This document shows, piece by piece, positions 29,269 through 38,124 of a stretch of 64,000 nucleotides of DNA (positions are counted from its first letter, which is position 1; each line of letters starts with the position of its first letter). Under the pieces are notes generated by a model that was not told the origin of the DNA, did not search any database, and saw only the letters and a list, made by a program, of their open reading frames with translations. The stretch comes from JAHECE01 sp963780675 (lineage in GTDB: Bacteria > Actinomycetota > Actinomycetes > Actinomycetales > JAHECE01). Position numbers and translations under genes: made by a program. The DNA lies in the NCBI GenBank assembly GCA_963780675.1, contig CAWACR010000002.1:1-64000 (forward strand), given 5' to 3'.

Positions 29269-29738
29269 GGGCGGCGGTGCGGCGTCCCGGTCCTGACGGC
29301 GGACGCGCTCGCGGATCCGTCACGGCGGAGTTCGCCATCGGGCTCCCGGCGGTCGTGGTCGTGCTCGTCGCAGCGATCCTCACGGCCACGGCGGCCATCG
29401 GCCAGCTCCGGTGCGCCGACGCCGCGCGCGCCGGCGCCCGGGCCGCCGCCCTCGGCGCCGACGTGGCCCAGGTGCGCGACACCTCCCAGGTCCTGGCGGG
29501 CCCGGGAGCCGCGGTCGCCGTCGTGCGCGACGGCTCGTGGGTGGTCGTGCGGGTCACGAAGCCGCTCGCGGCGACCGGTTGGGTCGCGGGCAGCTGGGCC
29601 GCGGGCGGGCTCGTGGCCCGCGGCGAGGCGCGCGCGTGGGTCGAACCCGTCGCGGACGGCGAGAGGGCGACGACGCCCTCGACGGGGGCCGGGTCCGCCG
29701 TCCTGGCGACCGGGCGGGCTCGGCAGGGTCCGTCGTGA
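29265..29738 (+). CDS. tadE: TadE-like pseudopilin
   Basis: 157 residues from GTG 29265, overlapping the pilin stop. RGSVTAEFAIGLPAVVVVLVAAILTATAAI is the classic TadE N-terminal segment (G-S-x-T-x-E-F then a hydrophobic helix), followed by LRCADAARAGARAAALG and a Val-rich extracytoplasmic part (AAVAVVRDGSWVVVRVTKP). It would be a minor pseudopilin of the Tad machine. The stop overlaps the next gene by four bases (GTGA). Confidence 0.88.
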   Translation: MRAAVRRPGPDGGRARGSVTAEFAIGLPAVVVVLVAAILTATAAIGQLRCADAARAGARAAALGADVAQVRDTSQVLAGPGAAVAVVRDGSWVVVRVTKPLAATGWVAGSWAAGGLVARGEARAWVEPVADGERATTPSTGAGSAVLATGRARQGPS

Positions 29739-30130
29739 CGGGTGCGGCGCGGGCGGGCTCCGGGGCTCGATCGGGTGAGCGAGGGTCCGCGACGGTCCTT
29801 CTCCTGGCTGTCGTCGCGGCCGTGCTGGTCCTGACGACGGCGCTCGCGCTGCTGGGGCGCGCGGCGTCGTCGCGAGGCGCAGCACAGACGGCGGCGGACC
29901 TCGCGGCGCTCGCCGCCGCGCAGGTCCGAGCGGCACCGGCCGCGGGCGCCGAGCCGTGCGCGCGGGCCGCGGCGGTGGTCCGCGCGCACGGCGCCGACCT
30001 CGTGGCGTGCGCGCTGCTGCCGGCCGGTCACGTCCAGGTCCGGGTGCGGTTCGGCCCGGCGGCCGCCGTCGCCCGCGCCGGCCCTGTCGAGGCGTCGTCG
30101 TGGGCCGACGACGATGCCTCGACAGGGCCC
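29735..30130 (+). CDS. TadG/Rv3654c-like pilus-locus protein, 3' end without a stop codon
   Basis: From GTG 29735. RGSATVLLLAVVAAVLVLTTALALLG and AAQTAADLAALAAAQ, with PCARAAAVVRAHGADLVAC, match Rv3654c-like helicase/secretion-neighbourhood TadE-like proteins, last gene of actinobacterial tad operons. The protein should end near VRFGPAAAVARAGP (about 30080), but no stop occurs in this frame until 32701, well into the opposite-strand helicase gene. The reading frame passes through a clear bidirectional terminator at 30080-30129. A base error or unusual read-through is likely. The end given is arbitrary, at the terminator. Confidence 0.7.
30080..30129. terminator. Bidirectional terminator between the tad operon and the helicase gene
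   Basis: GGCCCTGTCGAGG at 30080-30092 pairs with CCTCGACAGGGCC at 30117-30129. An inner CGTCGTCG/CGACGACG stem is separated by a three-base bulge. It lies four bases beyond the helicase stop. Confidence 0.7.
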
Positions 30131-30133
30131 GCG

Positions 30134-32605
30134 TCAGCCGACGGGCCGGCGCGCGGTGTCGTCGGCCGGGTCTCCGGCCACGTCGTCGGCCACATCGTCG
30201 GCGACGTCGCCGGCAAGGACGGCGGTCAGGAGGTCGATCGCCGCCGCTTTGTGGAGCGGGCTGTTGTTGTTGCCGCATTTCGGCGACTGGACGCAGCTCG
30301 GGCACCCGTCGCGGCACCCGCACCCGGCGATGGCGTCGCGGGTGGCCGCGAGCCAGGTGGGTGCCGCGGCATAGCCGCGCTCGGCGAAGCCGGCCCCGCC
30401 GGGGACGCCGTCGTAGACGAAGACGGTCGGCTCGAGGGTCTGCGCGTGGAGCGCCGTCGAGAGCCCTCCGATGTCCCACCGGTCGCACGTCGCGAGCAGG
30501 GGGAGCAGCCCGATGGCGGCGTGCTCGGCGGCGTGCAGAGCCCCGGGGAGGTCGGCCGGGCCGATGCCGGACCGGGCCAGTGCAGCGGGACCGAGCGTCC
30601 ACCACACGGCCGTCGTGCGGAGCCTCCGCTCGGGGAGGTCGAGCGGGAGGACCCCGAGGGTCTCCATCGCAGGCGTTCGCAGGCGCCGGAACGACGTCAC
30701 CCTGCTGGTGATCTCGACGACGCCGAAGCCCCATCGGACACCGCCGCCGGCCCTCTCGCGGCGCGTCCCGAGGATCTCGATCCGCTTCGCGGCCTCGGCG
30801 CGCGTCCGGTACGGCAGCGACACCTCCTCGCCCACCAGGGCGACGTCGTCGGCCAGCTGCTCGACCAGGTAGGTGCGGCCCTGGTGCACGTAGACCGCCC
30901 CGGGGTGGACGGTGGCGTCCGCCCGGACGGCGTCGACTGTCCCCAGCATGCGCCCGGTGGAGCGCTCCACGATCTGGACCTGTGGCTCCGCGCCGCCGCC
31001 GCGCAGGTCGGTGAGCCGGCTGGGGTTCTCGGGCCGGGCGTAGTTCCAGTACCAGCCGTCGGGGCGGCGCCGGAGCAGGCCGCGGTGCGCGAGCTCGGTC
31101 AGGAGGGAGTCGTCGTCGAGCCCGAACGTCGCCGCGTCGTCGGGGCGCAGCGGCAGCTCCGCGGCGGCGGCGCAGAGGTGGGGCGCGAGGACGTAGGGGT
31201 TCGTCGGGTCGAAGGTCGTGGCCTCGACCGAAGCGCCGAAGATCGCGTCCGGGTGACGCGCGAGGTAGGAGTCGAGGGGGTCGTCGCTCGTGACGAGCAC
31301 GGCGAGCCCGTCGGCCCCTGCCCGGCCGGATCGGCCGGCCTGCTGCCACAGGGAGGCGTGCGTGCCGGGCCACCCGGCGATGAGGACCGCGTCGAGGCCC
31401 GAGATGTCCACACCCAGCTCGAGGGCGTTCGTGGTGGCGAGGCCGAGGAGGTCGCCGACCCGGAGGGCCCGCTCGAGGGCGCGCCGCTCCTCCGGGAGGT
31501 AGCCGCCCCGGTAGGCCGCGACGCGGTGTGCCAGCTCCTGGTCCACCTCGCCGATGCGCGTACGAGCCCGGTCGGCGACGGCCTCGGCGGCGGCGCGCGC
31601 TCGGGTGAAGGCGAGCGTCCGGTGGCCGGAGAAGACGAGGTCGGCGAGCAGGTCGGCCGTCTCGGCGAGCGAGCTGCGGCGAGGCCCCGCGTCGTCGTCG
31701 GCCTCACCGGGCGTCTCGGCGGACTCGGGCGGGCCGGTCGCACCTCCGTCTCCGGTCGGGCGCTCGGCGAGCGGCGGCGTCCACAGGGCGATCGCGCGAC
31801 GGCCCGCGGGGGAGGTGTCGCGGGTGACGGCGGTGACGTCGTCCTCGGGCACGCCGATCATGCGGGCCGCGGTCGTGGCGGGCGAGCCGGTGGTGGCCGA
31901 GGTGAGCAGCGCCGTCGGGCTCGCGCCGTGGTGGCGGGCCAGGCGGAGCAGCCGGCGCAGCACCAGGGACACGTGCGCGCCGAGGACGCCCCGGTAGGCG
32001 TGGCACTCGTCCACCACCACGAAGCGCAGGGACCGCAGCAGCCGGTGCCATCGCCGGCTCCCCGGGAGCAGCGAGAAGTGGAGGAAGTCCGGGTTCGTGA
32101 GGACCAGGTCCGCGTGCTCGCGGACCCAGTCGCGCTCCTCCAGCGGGGTGTCGCCGTCGCACGTGCCCGCGCGGACCTCGCGCGCCCCGGCCGCGTCGAG
32201 GAGCCGATGGAGGCCCGCGAGCTGGTCCGCCGCCAGCGCCTTGGTGGGGCTGAGGTACAGGGTGGTGGGCCGCCGGGTGAGCGCGGAGATCCGGTGCCGG
32301 GACGAGCGCCCCGCGTCCCGGACGGCCGTGATGGCGGGCAGCCAGGCCGCGAGGGACTTGCCCGACCCGGTGGACGTGGCGAGGACGACATGCCGCCCGC
32401 CCCAGAGGGCGTGCGCGGCCTCGACCTGGTGCAGCCACGGCGCATCGATCCCGAGCGCGCGGTAGCCCTGGACGAGGCCGGCGTCCGCCCAGTCCGGCCA
32501 GGGTGCCGTCGTCGCCTCGCGGGCCGGGAGCCGCTCGAGGTGCACGAGGCGATCCGCCCGTCGCCCGCCCGCGAGGAGCGCGGCGAGAGGGTCGGCGGGG
32601 GGCAT
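30134..32605 (-). CDS. DEAD/DEAH-box helicase with DUF1998 zinc-binding domain (MrfA/YprA-like)
   Basis: 823 residues from ATG 32605. Motifs: Q-like region WLHQVEAAHALWGGRHVVLAT; Walker A TSTGSGKSLAAWLPA; LYLSPTKALAADQ; DECHAYRG (DExH); TSATTGSP; then LGLATTNALELGVDISGLDAV and WQQAGRSGRAG in domain 2. A long C-terminal DUF1998 domain ends with CGCRDGCPSCVQSPKCG, the four-cysteine site found in Bacillus MrfA, followed by GDVADDVADDVAGD repeats. MrfA acts in repair of mitomycin C damage independent of UvrA. It is convergent with the tad operon, and its start is 151 bases from the nrdD NrdR boxes on the other strand. Confidence 0.92.
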   Translation of the reverse strand: MPPADPLAALLAGGRRADRLVHLERLPAREATTAPWPDWADAGLVQGYRALGIDAPWLHQVEAAHALWGGRHVVLATSTGSGKSLAAWLPAITAVRDAGRSSRHRISALTRRPTTLYLSPTKALAADQLAGLHRLLDAAGAREVRAGTCDGDTPLEERDWVREHADLVLTNPDFLHFSLLPGSRRWHRLLRSLRFVVVDECHAYRGVLGAHVSLVLRRLLRLARHHGASPTALLTSATTGSPATTAARMIGVPEDDVTAVTRDTSPAGRRAIALWTPPLAERPTGDGGATGPPESAETPGEADDDAGPRRSSLAETADLLADLVFSGHRTLAFTRARAAAEAVADRARTRIGEVDQELAHRVAAYRGGYLPEERRALERALRVGDLLGLATTNALELGVDISGLDAVLIAGWPGTHASLWQQAGRSGRAGADGLAVLVTSDDPLDSYLARHPDAIFGASVEATTFDPTNPYVLAPHLCAAAAELPLRPDDAATFGLDDDSLLTELAHRGLLRRRPDGWYWNYARPENPSRLTDLRGGGAEPQVQIVERSTGRMLGTVDAVRADATVHPGAVYVHQGRTYLVEQLADDVALVGEEVSLPYRTRAEAAKRIEILGTRRERAGGGVRWGFGVVEITSRVTSFRRLRTPAMETLGVLPLDLPERRLRTTAVWWTLGPAALARSGIGPADLPGALHAAEHAAIGLLPLLATCDRWDIGGLSTALHAQTLEPTVFVYDGVPGGAGFAERGYAAAPTWLAATRDAIAGCGCRDGCPSCVQSPKCGNNNSPLHKAAAIDLLTAVLAGDVADDVADDVAGDPADDTARRPVG

Positions 32606-32755
32606 GGCGTCCAGTGTCGCACCGGCCTCCGACACCGTCCGGACCGGGCCGGCGGGAGTGCGTCCCCGCCCGCTCGGCACGCGACGAGCCCTCCCGGGTA
32701 GTCCCGCGCCCTCGTCGGGGCGAGGGACCTTTGTCCTAGGCGATTGCAGGTTCAA

Positions 32756-32803
32756 CCACAAGATCTAGTGGCGCGACACGCCGCAAGGCACCAGATGTTG
32801 TGT
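32756..32803 (+). promoter_or_regulatory. Paired NrdR boxes upstream of nrdD
   Basis: Box 1, CCACAAGATCTAGTGG (32756-32771), is palindromic apart from the two A/T positions. Box 2, CACCAGATGTTGTGTC, starts at 32789. The conserved AGAT cores are 32 bases apart (three helical turns), the spacing typical of NrdR operators. NrdR represses ribonucleotide reductase operons when dATP is plentiful. Confidence 0.75.
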
Positions 32804-32866
32804 CGGCGCCGCTCATGCGGCACATTGGCGTAGCCAGCCGACGCACCCGCACCAAGGAGTCTCCCG

Positions 32867-34774
32867 ATGACCACGACCGCCCCCGGAACCTCGTCGACCG
32901 CGTCCGACACCCGCGGGGCCGCGAGCCCCGGCGCTCGGCCGCGCCCCGTCGAGGAGCCCCTCGTGGAGGTGGTCGGCACGATCGAGGAGTACCTCGACCG
33001 GTCCGACTGGCGCGTGAACGCGAACGCCAACCAGGGCTTCTCCCTCGGCGGCCTGATCCTCAACACCTCGGGCAAGGTCATCGCCAACTACTGGCTCTCG
33101 CGGGTCTACCCGACCGCCGTCGGCATGGCGCACCGCGACGGCGCGTTCCACATCCACGACCTCGACATGCTGTCGGGCTACTGCGCCGGCTGGTCCCTGC
33201 GCACCCTCCTCCAGCAGGGCTTCAACGGAGTCCCCGGCGCGATCGACGCCGCGCCGCCCAAGCACTTCTCCAGCGCGATCGGGCAGATCGTCAACTTCCT
33301 CGGCACGCTGCAGAACGAGTGGGCCGGTGCGCAGGCGTTCTCCTCGTTCGACACCTACATGGCGCCGTTCGTGCGGCTCGACGACATGTCGTACGCCGAG
33401 GTGCTCCAGGGTGTGCAGGAGCTCGTCTACAACCTCAACGTCCCCAGCCGGTGGGGCACGCAGACGCCGTTCACCAACCTCACGTTCGACTGGGTGTGCC
33501 CGGAGGACCTGCGCTACCAGTCGCCGATGATCGGCGGCGAGATCGTCGACTTCATGTACGGCGACCTCCAGGCCGAGATGGACATGATCAACCGCGCCTA
33601 CATCGAGGTCATGACCGCCGGCGACGCCCGGGGCCGGGTCTTCACGTTCCCGATCCCCACGTACAACATCACCGAGGACTTCGACTGGGACGGCCCCAAC
33701 ACCGAGGCCCTGTTCGAGATGACGGCGAAGTACGGTCTGCCCTACTTCCAGAACTTCATCAACTCCGAGCTGGACCCGGGGATGATCCGCTCGATGTGCT
33801 GCCGCCTCCAGCTCGACCTGCGCGAGCTGCTCAAGCGCGGGAACGGTCTCTTCGGATCGGCGGAGCAGACCGGGTCCGTGGGCGTGGTGACCGTCAACAT
33901 GGCCCGCCTCGGCTACCTGCACGCCGGCGACGAGCCCGGCCTGCTGGCCGCCCTCGACACCCTGCTCGGCCTGGCGCGCGACAGCCTCGAGATCAAGCGC
34001 GAGGTGGTGCAGGGCCTCATCGACGACGGTCTGTTCCCGTTCACCAAGCGCTACCTCGGGAACCTCAACAACCACTTCTCGACCATCGGCGTCAACGGCA
34101 TGAACGAGATGGTCCGCAACTTCACCGGCGACGTCGACGACGTCACGACCGACTGGGGTCACGACTTCATCGCCCGCGTGCTCGACCACGTGCGCGAGCG
34201 CATGGTTGAGTTCCAGGAGGGCACCGGCCACCTCTACAACCTCGAGGCGACGCCGGCCGAGGGCACGACGTACCGCTTCGCCAAGGAGGACCGCCGCCGC
34301 TACCCGGACATCCTCCAGGCCGGCACGGCGTCGAACCCGTACTACACGAACTCCTCGCAGCTTCCCGTGGGCTTCACCGACGACCCGTTCGAGGCCCTCG
34401 AGCGACAGGAAGACCTCCAGCGCAAGTACACCGGCGGCACCGTGCTGCATCTCTACATGGCGGAGCGCGTCTCCGACGCCCAGGCGTGCAAGGAACTCGT
34501 CCGGCGCTCGCTGACCACCTTCCGCCTGCCGTACATCACCGTGACCCCGACCTTCTCCATCTGCCCGAGCCACGGCTACCACGCCGGCGAGCACACCACC
34601 TGCCCCACCTGCGGCACCGAGTGCGAGGTGTGGACCCGCGTCATGGGCTACCACCGCCCGGTGAAGTCGTTCAACATCGGCAAGAAGGGCGAGCACGCGG
34701 AGCGGACGCCGTTCCTCGAGTCGGTCGCCATGTCCCGCGTCGCCGCCTCGGAGTCCGCCTTGGTGGGAGTGTGA
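32867..34774 (+). CDS. nrdD: Anaerobic (class III) ribonucleoside-triphosphate reductase
   Basis: 635 residues from ATG 32867 (AAGGAG upstream). NANANQGFSLGGLI and MAHRDGAFHIHDLDM open the barrel. FNGVPGAID, QNEWAGAQAFSSFD and NLNVPSRWGTQTPFTN are conserved. A zinc site CPSHGYH ... CPTCGTEC (C566, C579, C582, C586) is followed by VMGYHRPV with the probable glycyl-radical Gly594. No ATP-cone precedes the catalytic domain, so dATP regulation at an ATP-cone is absent. It makes dNTPs without oxygen, implying facultative growth. nrdG follows one base after the stop. Confidence 0.95.
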   Translation: MTTTAPGTSSTASDTRGAASPGARPRPVEEPLVEVVGTIEEYLDRSDWRVNANANQGFSLGGLILNTSGKVIANYWLSRVYPTAVGMAHRDGAFHIHDLDMLSGYCAGWSLRTLLQQGFNGVPGAIDAAPPKHFSSAIGQIVNFLGTLQNEWAGAQAFSSFDTYMAPFVRLDDMSYAEVLQGVQELVYNLNVPSRWGTQTPFTNLTFDWVCPEDLRYQSPMIGGEIVDFMYGDLQAEMDMINRAYIEVMTAGDARGRVFTFPIPTYNITEDFDWDGPNTEALFEMTAKYGLPYFQNFINSELDPGMIRSMCCRLQLDLRELLKRGNGLFGSAEQTGSVGVVTVNMARLGYLHAGDEPGLLAALDTLLGLARDSLEIKREVVQGLIDDGLFPFTKRYLGNLNNHFSTIGVNGMNEMVRNFTGDVDDVTTDWGHDFIARVLDHVRERMVEFQEGTGHLYNLEATPAEGTTYRFAKEDRRRYPDILQAGTASNPYYTNSSQLPVGFTDDPFEALERQEDLQRKYTGGTVLHLYMAERVSDAQACKELVRRSLTTFRLPYITVTPTFSICPSHGYHAGEHTTCPTCGTECEVWTRVMGYHRPVKSFNIGKKGEHAERTPFLESVAMSRVAASESALVGV

Positions 34775-34775
34775 G

Positions 34776-35534
34776 ATGAGCGCGGGCCTGGTCGTCCCCC
34801 GACCCGTGATCCGCGCGGCACCGGCCGAGGTCACCGTTGCCGGGCTCGTCCGGATGTCGACCGTGGACTGGCCCGGGCGGCTCGTGGCCACCGTCTTCCT
34901 GCAGGGTTGTCCCTGGCAGTGCGTCTACTGCCACAACCCGGACCTCATCGACCCGAGGCTGCCCGGGGTGATGGCCTGGTCGGAGGTGCTCGACTTCCTC
35001 GACCGACGGCGCGGGCTGCTCGACGGCGTCGTGTTCACCGGGGGAGAGCCCACCCGGAGCGCGGGGCTGGCCGGGGCGGTCGCCGACGTACGGGACCGGG
35101 GCTTCGCCGTCGGGCTCCACACCGGCGGGGCCTACCCCCAGCGGCTCGAGGCGCTGCTGGGGCCGGAACGGCTGGTGGACTGGGTGGGGCTCGACATCAA
35201 GGCGATGCCGGAGGACTACCCCGAGGTCGTCGGGCGGCCCGGGAGCGGGGAACGCGCCTGGCGCAGCCTGGACAGCGTCCTGGCGAGCGGCGTCGACCAC
35301 GAGGTCCGGACCACCGTGCACCCCGGCTCGCCGGCCGCGACTCGGCTGCTCGAGGTCGCGGCACGCCTGCGGGACGCCGGCGTGCGCTCCTTCGCGGTCC
35401 AGCAGGCGCGCGCGCGGGGGACTCGGGAGGAGTTCGTGTCGACGGCGCCCGGCTGGGACGCCGAGGTCGCGGACGCGGCCGACGCCGTCCGGGCCCTGGG
35501 TTTCGCCCGCTTCGCGCTGCGCACGGCCGCCTGA
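34776..35534 (+). CDS. nrdG: Anaerobic ribonucleotide reductase activating protein (radical SAM)
   Basis: 252 residues. The cluster motif C45-x3-C49-x2-C52 (CPWQCVYCHNP) is followed by VVFTGGEPTRSAGL (SAM-binding GGE) and GLDIKAMPEDY. The STVDWPGRLVATVFLQGCPWQC start is typical of pyruvate-formate-lyase/NrdD activases. It generates the glycyl radical on NrdD. Spacing of one base from nrdD shows an operon under the NrdR boxes. Confidence 0.95.
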   Translation: MSAGLVVPRPVIRAAPAEVTVAGLVRMSTVDWPGRLVATVFLQGCPWQCVYCHNPDLIDPRLPGVMAWSEVLDFLDRRRGLLDGVVFTGGEPTRSAGLAGAVADVRDRGFAVGLHTGGAYPQRLEALLGPERLVDWVGLDIKAMPEDYPEVVGRPGSGERAWRSLDSVLASGVDHEVRTTVHPGSPAATRLLEVAARLRDAGVRSFAVQQARARGTREEFVSTAPGWDAEVADAADAVRALGFARFALRTAA

Positions 35535-35595
35535 CTGCCCCGCCTCGGCGAAAGGGGTGGGGGCAGGGGGAAGGGGGCAGCGGGTGGTGTCGAAG

Positions 35596-35637
35596 ATTCG
35601 GGACCTCGGCGCCGCCCGCCGCGACACCGTCCCGAAT
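35596..35637 (+). promoter_or_regulatory. Inverted repeat upstream of the phosphofructokinase gene
   Basis: ATTCGGGAC (35596-35604) and GTCCCGAAT (35629-35637) are exact complements 24 bases apart. The right half overlaps a possible minus-10 (TAGGCT, 35637-35642). The regulator is unknown. Confidence 0.3.
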
Positions 35638-35681
35638 AGGCTCGACCTCGACCAGCGCCGGTTACACGAGGAACACACACC

Positions 35682-37928
35682 ATGGACCAGCCCGCGGCCC
35701 CCGCGCCCGCCCCCACGAGCCCCCGCCGCGCCATCGCGGTCCTCACCTCGGGCGGTGACGCCCAGGGCATGAACGCCGTCGTGCGTGCCGTCGTCCGCAC
35801 CGCGATCGGCTCGGGTGCCGATGTCTACGCGGTCTACGAGGGCCTGCAAGGTCTCGTCGACGGCGGCGACCGGATCCGGAAGTTCACCTGGGGCTCGGTG
35901 GGCTCGATCCTCCACCTCGGCGGCACGGTGATCGGCACCGCGCGCTCGGCGGACTTCCGCCAGCGGGAGGGCCGGCTCAAGGCGGCTCGCAACATGGTGC
36001 ACCACGGCATCGACCGGATCGTCGTGTGCGGCGGCGACGGCTCGCTCTCCGGCACGGACCTCTTCCGCAGCGAGTGGTCCGGCCTCCTCGAGGAACTGGT
36101 CGCGAGCGGCGAGATCACCCAGGAGCAGGCGGACCGGCACACCCACCTGATCATCGCGGGCGTCGTCGGCTCGATCGACAACGACATGGTGGGCACGGAC
36201 ATGACCGTGGGCGCGGACACCGCCCTCCACCGGATCATCGAGGCCATCGACGCGCTCTCCAGCACCGCGGCGAGCCACCAGCGCTCCTTCGTCGTCGAGG
36301 TGATGGGCCGGCACTGCGGGTACCTCGCCCTCATGAGCGCCATCGCCGGTGGTGCCGACTACGTGCTCATCCCCGAGTTCCCGCCGGCCGAGGGCTGGGA
36401 GGACGAGATGTGCGCGCGGCTGCGGGCGGGCCGCGCGGCGGGCCGGCGCGACAGCATCGTCGTCGTCGCCGAGGGCGCCTGCGACCGCGCCGGGCAGCCG
36501 ATCACGAGCGAGGCGGTGCGGGACCTGCTCAAGGACCGCCTCGGCGAGGACACCCGCGTGACGATCCTCGGCCACGTGCAGCGTGGTGGCGCGCCGAGCG
36601 CCTACGACCGCTGGATGCCCACGCTCGTCGGGTACGCCGCGGCGCTCGAGGTGCTCCACGCCGAACCCGGCCACGTGCCGCAGCTGATCGGGGTGCGGAA
36701 CAACCGGGTCGCTCGCACGCCCCTCATGGACGCCGTCGCCCGCACGCGCGAGATCCCCCAGCTCATCGCGGCCGGCGAGTACGACGCCGCCATGGCGGCG
36801 CGCGGCTCGTCGTTCACCGAGATGGTGCGAGTGTTCAAGGGGATCGCTCAGGCGCAGCCGACCGCCTCCGTCGGGGAAGGCGCCCGGATCGCCATCATGC
36901 ACGCGGGAGGGCTCGCGCCCGGCATGAACACCGCGGTCCGCGCGGCCGTCCGGTTCGGCATCTCCCGCGGGCACACCATGCTCGGCGTCCGGGGCAGCTT
37001 CCAGGGGCTCATCGACGGCAAGATCGAGGAGCTCACCTGGGGCGGGGTCGAGGGGTGGGTCGCCGTCGGCGGCGCCGAGCTGGGCACCAGCCGCAACGTC
37101 CCGACCATCGAGCACTTCTACGCCGTGAGCCGGTCGATCGAGAACAACGAGATCGACGCGCTGCTCATCATCGGCGGTCACAAGGCCTACGAGGCCGCCT
37201 ACGCGATGCTCCAGCAGCGCGAGCGGTACCCGGGCTTCAACGTGCCCGTGATCTGCCTGCCCGCGACGATCGACAACAACCTCCCGGGGTGGGAGATGGC
37301 GATCGGTGCCGACACGGCCCTGGGCCAGATCGTCAACTGCGTGGACATCATCAAGCAGTCCGCGATGGCGTCGCGACGGGCGTTCGTCGTCGAGGTCATG
37401 GGCCGATTCTGTGGCTACCTCGCGCTCGTCGGCGGGCTGGCGGTCGGTGCCGAGCGGGTCTACACCCACGAGGAGGGCGTGAGTCTGGCCGACCTCACAG
37501 CCGACGTCGACTCGATGGTCACGAGTTTCAAGCACGGGCGCCGCTTCCACCTCGCGATCCGCAACGAGTGGGCCAGCCTGGGCTACACGACCGAGTTCCT
37601 GTGCCAGCTCTTCGCCGAGGAGTCGCGCGGGGACTTCGACGTGCGGCCGATGGTGCTCGGGCACCTCCAGCAGGGCGGCAACCCGACACCGTTCGACCGC
37701 GTCCACGCGACGCGCCTGGCGGCGTACTGCGTCGACTGGCTGTCCGACCAGATCGAGGGCATGCGCCGGGACTGGGGCTTCGTCGGGACGAACGACGGCA
37801 AGCTCGCGACGATCCCTCTCAAGAACATGCCCGACCTCGTCGACATGGAGTTCCACCGCCCGCTCGAGCAGTGGTGGCTCGACCTGCGGCCGATCATGGA
37901 CGCGCTCGCCTCGGAGCCGAGGCCGTAG
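35682..37928 (+). CDS. pfk: Double-length 6-phosphofructokinase (two fused PFK domains)
   Basis: 748 residues from ATG 35682 (GAGGAA upstream), about twice the bacterial PfkA length. The N-half has intact motifs: LTSGGDAQGMNAVVRA, CGGDGSLSGTDLF (117-127), GSIDNDM (163-169) and VEVMGRHCGYLAL. The C-half repeats the fold (IMHAGGLAPGMNTAVRA, VEVMGRFCGYLAL) but has IIGGHKAYEAAY in place of GGDGS and TIDNN (529-533) in place of TIDND. It has therefore lost catalytic residues, as the regulatory half of eukaryotic PFK has. It phosphorylates fructose 6-phosphate in glycolysis. A strong terminator follows. Confidence 0.93.
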   Translation: MDQPAAPAPAPTSPRRAIAVLTSGGDAQGMNAVVRAVVRTAIGSGADVYAVYEGLQGLVDGGDRIRKFTWGSVGSILHLGGTVIGTARSADFRQREGRLKAARNMVHHGIDRIVVCGGDGSLSGTDLFRSEWSGLLEELVASGEITQEQADRHTHLIIAGVVGSIDNDMVGTDMTVGADTALHRIIEAIDALSSTAASHQRSFVVEVMGRHCGYLALMSAIAGGADYVLIPEFPPAEGWEDEMCARLRAGRAAGRRDSIVVVAEGACDRAGQPITSEAVRDLLKDRLGEDTRVTILGHVQRGGAPSAYDRWMPTLVGYAAALEVLHAEPGHVPQLIGVRNNRVARTPLMDAVARTREIPQLIAAGEYDAAMAARGSSFTEMVRVFKGIAQAQPTASVGEGARIAIMHAGGLAPGMNTAVRAAVRFGISRGHTMLGVRGSFQGLIDGKIEELTWGGVEGWVAVGGAELGTSRNVPTIEHFYAVSRSIENNEIDALLIIGGHKAYEAAYAMLQQRERYPGFNVPVICLPATIDNNLPGWEMAIGADTALGQIVNCVDIIKQSAMASRRAFVVEVMGRFCGYLALVGGLAVGAERVYTHEEGVSLADLTADVDSMVTSFKHGRRFHLAIRNEWASLGYTTEFLCQLFAEESRGDFDVRPMVLGHLQQGGNPTPFDRVHATRLAAYCVDWLSDQIEGMRRDWGFVGTNDGKLATIPLKNMPDLVDMEFHRPLEQWWLDLRPIMDALASEPRP

Positions 37929-37939
37929 TCCGACGCGCT

Positions 37940-37980
37940 GAGGACGACGACGGCGCCCGGCTCGCGCCGTCGTCGTCCTC
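37940..37980 (+). terminator. Rho-independent-type hairpin after pfk
   Basis: GAGGACGACGACGGCG (37940-37955) and its exact complement (37965-37980) form a 16-base-pair stem with a nine-base loop, 12 bases after the pfk stop. The left arm carries the dispersed GACGACGACGGCGCC motif. Confidence 0.75.
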
Positions 37981-38124
37981 CGCATCGGGTGCCCTCCCGC
38001 GATCCGACTGGCGCGCCGTCGGCCCAGGTCGGGCGCGTGTCGGTGGTCTCCCCTAGACTCGCGGGACCCATTCGACGGACAGGGTCGTCCGCCGGAGCCC
38101 CACCCTGCGTGCCGAGGAGCCTGG

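Noticed and set aside
29411..32701. Plus-strand ORF of 1096 codons through the tad end and the helicase
   Set aside because: Only codons from 29735 to about 30080 resemble a protein family. The rest is antisense to a helicase with complete motifs.
32606..32866. Cobalamin riboswitch upstream of the reductase operon
   Set aside because: No B12-box or long structured leader. Two NrdR boxes explain the regulation, and class III enzymes do not need cobalamin.
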